From positions 1-36,424 of the forward strand of contig JAJYWB010000064.1 of assembly GCA_021791715.1 (NCBI GenBank): a DNA stretch of 36,424 bases, in the 5' to 3' direction. Shown piece after piece: positions 35,290 to 36,424 of this stretch (position 1 is the first letter of the stretch; every line of letters begins with the position of its first letter). The translations under genes and the position numbers were made by a program. The notes beneath the pieces were generated by a model. The model had not been told where the DNA came from and did not search any database. It worked only from the letters and a program-made list of their open reading frames with translations. Origin of the DNA: Planctomycetota bacterium. GTDB taxonomy: Bacteria; Planctomycetota; Planctomycetia; Isosphaerales; Isosphaeraceae.

Positions 35290-36093
35290 TTAACGGCACG
35301 ACGCGCACGACGCCAAAACCTCACTTACAACCGATCTTACATCATCCCGTTCCGGAACGATTCGAGGGACCCCGATCGGACGGTTCGACGCGCATCTTGG
35401 TTCGCGCGTCATGTCGACGACGAACGTCGGTCGGCCGATCGAGCGAACAAGAGCCGCGATATCGGAGCGATCGCCCGGTTGAGCGATGTCGGGATCGATC
35501 CCCTCGACGATCCAACCCCCGGCGACGATCGAGCGATCCAAGCGAACCCCCGCGACGATCGCCTCCCGCCGCGCACGATCGCGATCGAAAACGACGACCG
35601 TAAGCGGTCGCTCGGCGAGATTCGCGAGCAATTCGGCGATCGTCCGACGCGTCGTCGGCTCGATCAAATCCCCCGCGAGCTCGGCGAGAGGACCGAGAAC
35701 AAATCGACGCACGCACATTCTCGGATGCGGCACGACGAGATCGGCGTCTTGAACAATCATGTCATCATATAGTAACAAATCGAGGTCGAGCGTTCGAGCG
35801 CTCCAGCGCTCTCCCCGCGTTCGTCCCGCCGAACGTTCGATCGCGTGCAGTCGGTCCAAAAGATCGCGAGGAGAAAGCCGCGTTTCGATCCGCGCGACCG
35901 CGTTCAAAAACGACCCCTGGCCCTCGGGACCGCCGATCGCCTCGGTTTCAATAAATGAACTTGTTATGATGTTAACGATCCCGGGGGTGTTCGCCAACGC
36001 CTTCGCGGCGCGATCGAGCGTCGCCGATCGATCGCCGAGATTGCTCCCCATACCGATAAACACATTCTTGTGCATTGTCGCGAGTCGCTTCAT
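35290..36093 (-). CDS. folK: HPPK (folate biosynthesis) with C-terminal extension
   Basis: A 267-residue protein. Residues about 7-165 are 6-hydroxymethyl-7,8-dihydropterin pyrophosphokinase, with FIGMGSNLGDR, GPEGQGSFLNAVARIET, RGERWSARTLDLDLLLYDD and VVPHPRMCVRRFVLGPLAEL all intact. It transfers pyrophosphate from ATP to the pterin in folate synthesis. About 100 further residues have no family that I recognise (VVVFDRDRARREAIVAGVRL, then RPTFVVDMTREPRC). The gene begins 9 bases after the purM stop, so translation is probably coupled. ATG 36093 is used; ATG 36075 would also fit the family start. Confidence 0.85.
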   Translation of the reverse strand: MKRLATMHKNVFIGMGSNLGDRSATLDRAAKALANTPGIVNIITSSFIETEAIGGPEGQGSFLNAVARIETRLSPRDLLDRLHAIERSAGRTRGERWSARTLDLDLLLYDDMIVQDADLVVPHPRMCVRRFVLGPLAELAGDLIEPTTRRTIAELLANLAERPLTVVVFDRDRARREAIVAGVRLDRSIVAGGWIVEGIDPDIAQPGDRSDIAALVRSIGRPTFVVDMTREPRCASNRPIGVPRIVPERDDVRSVVSEVLASCASCR

Positions 36094-36102
36094 CGCGTAA
36101 AT

Positions 36103-36424
36103 TTATGACGAAATCCGGCCGGGATCGTTTTGTTCCGGTTCTTGAAGATGGACTTCGCGATTTCCCGCGACGACCTCGCCGATCACCCACGCGGCGACGC
36201 CGATTTCGTCGCGAATCAAGCGAGCCAGCGCGTCGGCGTAAAAATCGGCGACGATCACGATCAACCCGATCCCCATGTTGAACACGCGGAACATCTCGTG
36301 TTCGGAAACGTTTCCGAGCTTTTGGAGCCAGCCGAAAACGGGGGGGATCTCCCACGTTCGTCTAAGCGAGATCGCCTGTCCCTCGGCGAGAACTCGGGGG
36401 GGATTGTCGATCAGCCCCCCCCCC
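36103..36424 (-). CDS. purM: PurM, 3' part only (cut by window edge)
   Basis: The last 107 residues of phosphoribosylformylglycinamidine cyclo-ligase (AIR synthetase), which closes the imidazole ring in purine synthesis. The frame is open to the window edge and reads GGGLIDNPPRVLAEGQAISL, then TWEIPPVFGWLQKLGNVSEH and EMFRVFNMGIGLIVIV, all diagnostic of the PurM C-terminal domain. The start codon lies beyond the window. Ten C bases at 36415-36424 code for the Gly-Gly-Gly. folK follows 9 bases after the stop. Confidence 0.93.
   Translation of the reverse strand, partial: GGGLIDNPPRVLAEGQAISLRRTWEIPPVFGWLQKLGNVSEHEMFRVFNMGIGLIVIVADFYADALARLIRDEIGVAAWVIGEVVAGNREVHLQEPEQNDPGRISS

Noticed and set aside
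34720..35772. 350-codon frame opposite smpB and folK
   Set aside because: Crosses two well-identified genes on the other strand and has Arg/Asp-rich shadow composition.
36415..36424. Run of ten C bases as a special structure or phase-variable tract
   Set aside because: It encodes the conserved Gly-Gly-Gly of PurM and lies at the window edge; nothing more can be said.

Overview
The window looks like chromosome of a planctomycete. Three proteins point there directly: a giant 'PVC-type' dehydrogenase with a C-terminal CxxCH haem site, a secreted DUF1080 protein, and a cytochrome c / copper type-II monooxygenase fusion. Genes are G+C-rich with very many GATCG/CGATCG words, while many gaps between genes are short and strongly A+T-rich. 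I see no tRNA, rRNA, CRISPR array, transposase or complete insertion sequence. Every identification comes from reading motifs by eye, without database searches.

Layout. 1-3460: a terminator of an upstream gene, then the PVC-type dehydrogenase. 3529-7301 (minus strand): M24 peptidase, DUF1080 protein, and a FetA/FetB-type ABC transporter pair. 7439-9676 (plus): a zinc-ribbon P-loop GTPase followed 33 bases later by a GrpE-like protein with a long acidic N-terminus, probably one operon. 9677-10479: a gene-poor stretch with an A+T-rich segment, a possible gene remnant and six 28-base tandem repeats. 10480-13648: thiol peroxidase, facing an HDOD/histidine kinase and an HTH-receiver response regulator that lie downstream of a near-consensus promoter. 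13675-21136: mnmG, the cytochrome/copper monooxygenase, a GluQ-type tRNA-Asp modifier, a class-III aminotransferase that overlaps it tail to tail by 4 bases, and a quinone-reductase-like enzyme.

21137-21691 is non-coding, with a terminator and an inverted/direct repeat cluster. 21692-23613: an ECF sigma factor with a soluble zinc-finger partner, and a divergent Nudix hydrolase. 23630-26998: a lipoprotein amidase and a DUF885 peptidase. 27212-28540: two membrane-anchored proteins of similar design and unknown function. 28786-29818: a low-G+C two-gene island whose first product resembles the ADP-ribosyltransferase domain of cholera-type enterotoxins. 29905-36424: mutS, a STAS protein with a strong terminator between it and mutS, an exported cyanophycinase-like peptidase, smpB, folK with a long C-terminal extension, and the 3' end of purM, cut by the window edge.

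The best candidates for something undescribed are the GTPase/GrpE pair (7439-9676) and the ART-like island (28786-29818). Most of the rest is housekeeping or typical planctomycete accessory content.
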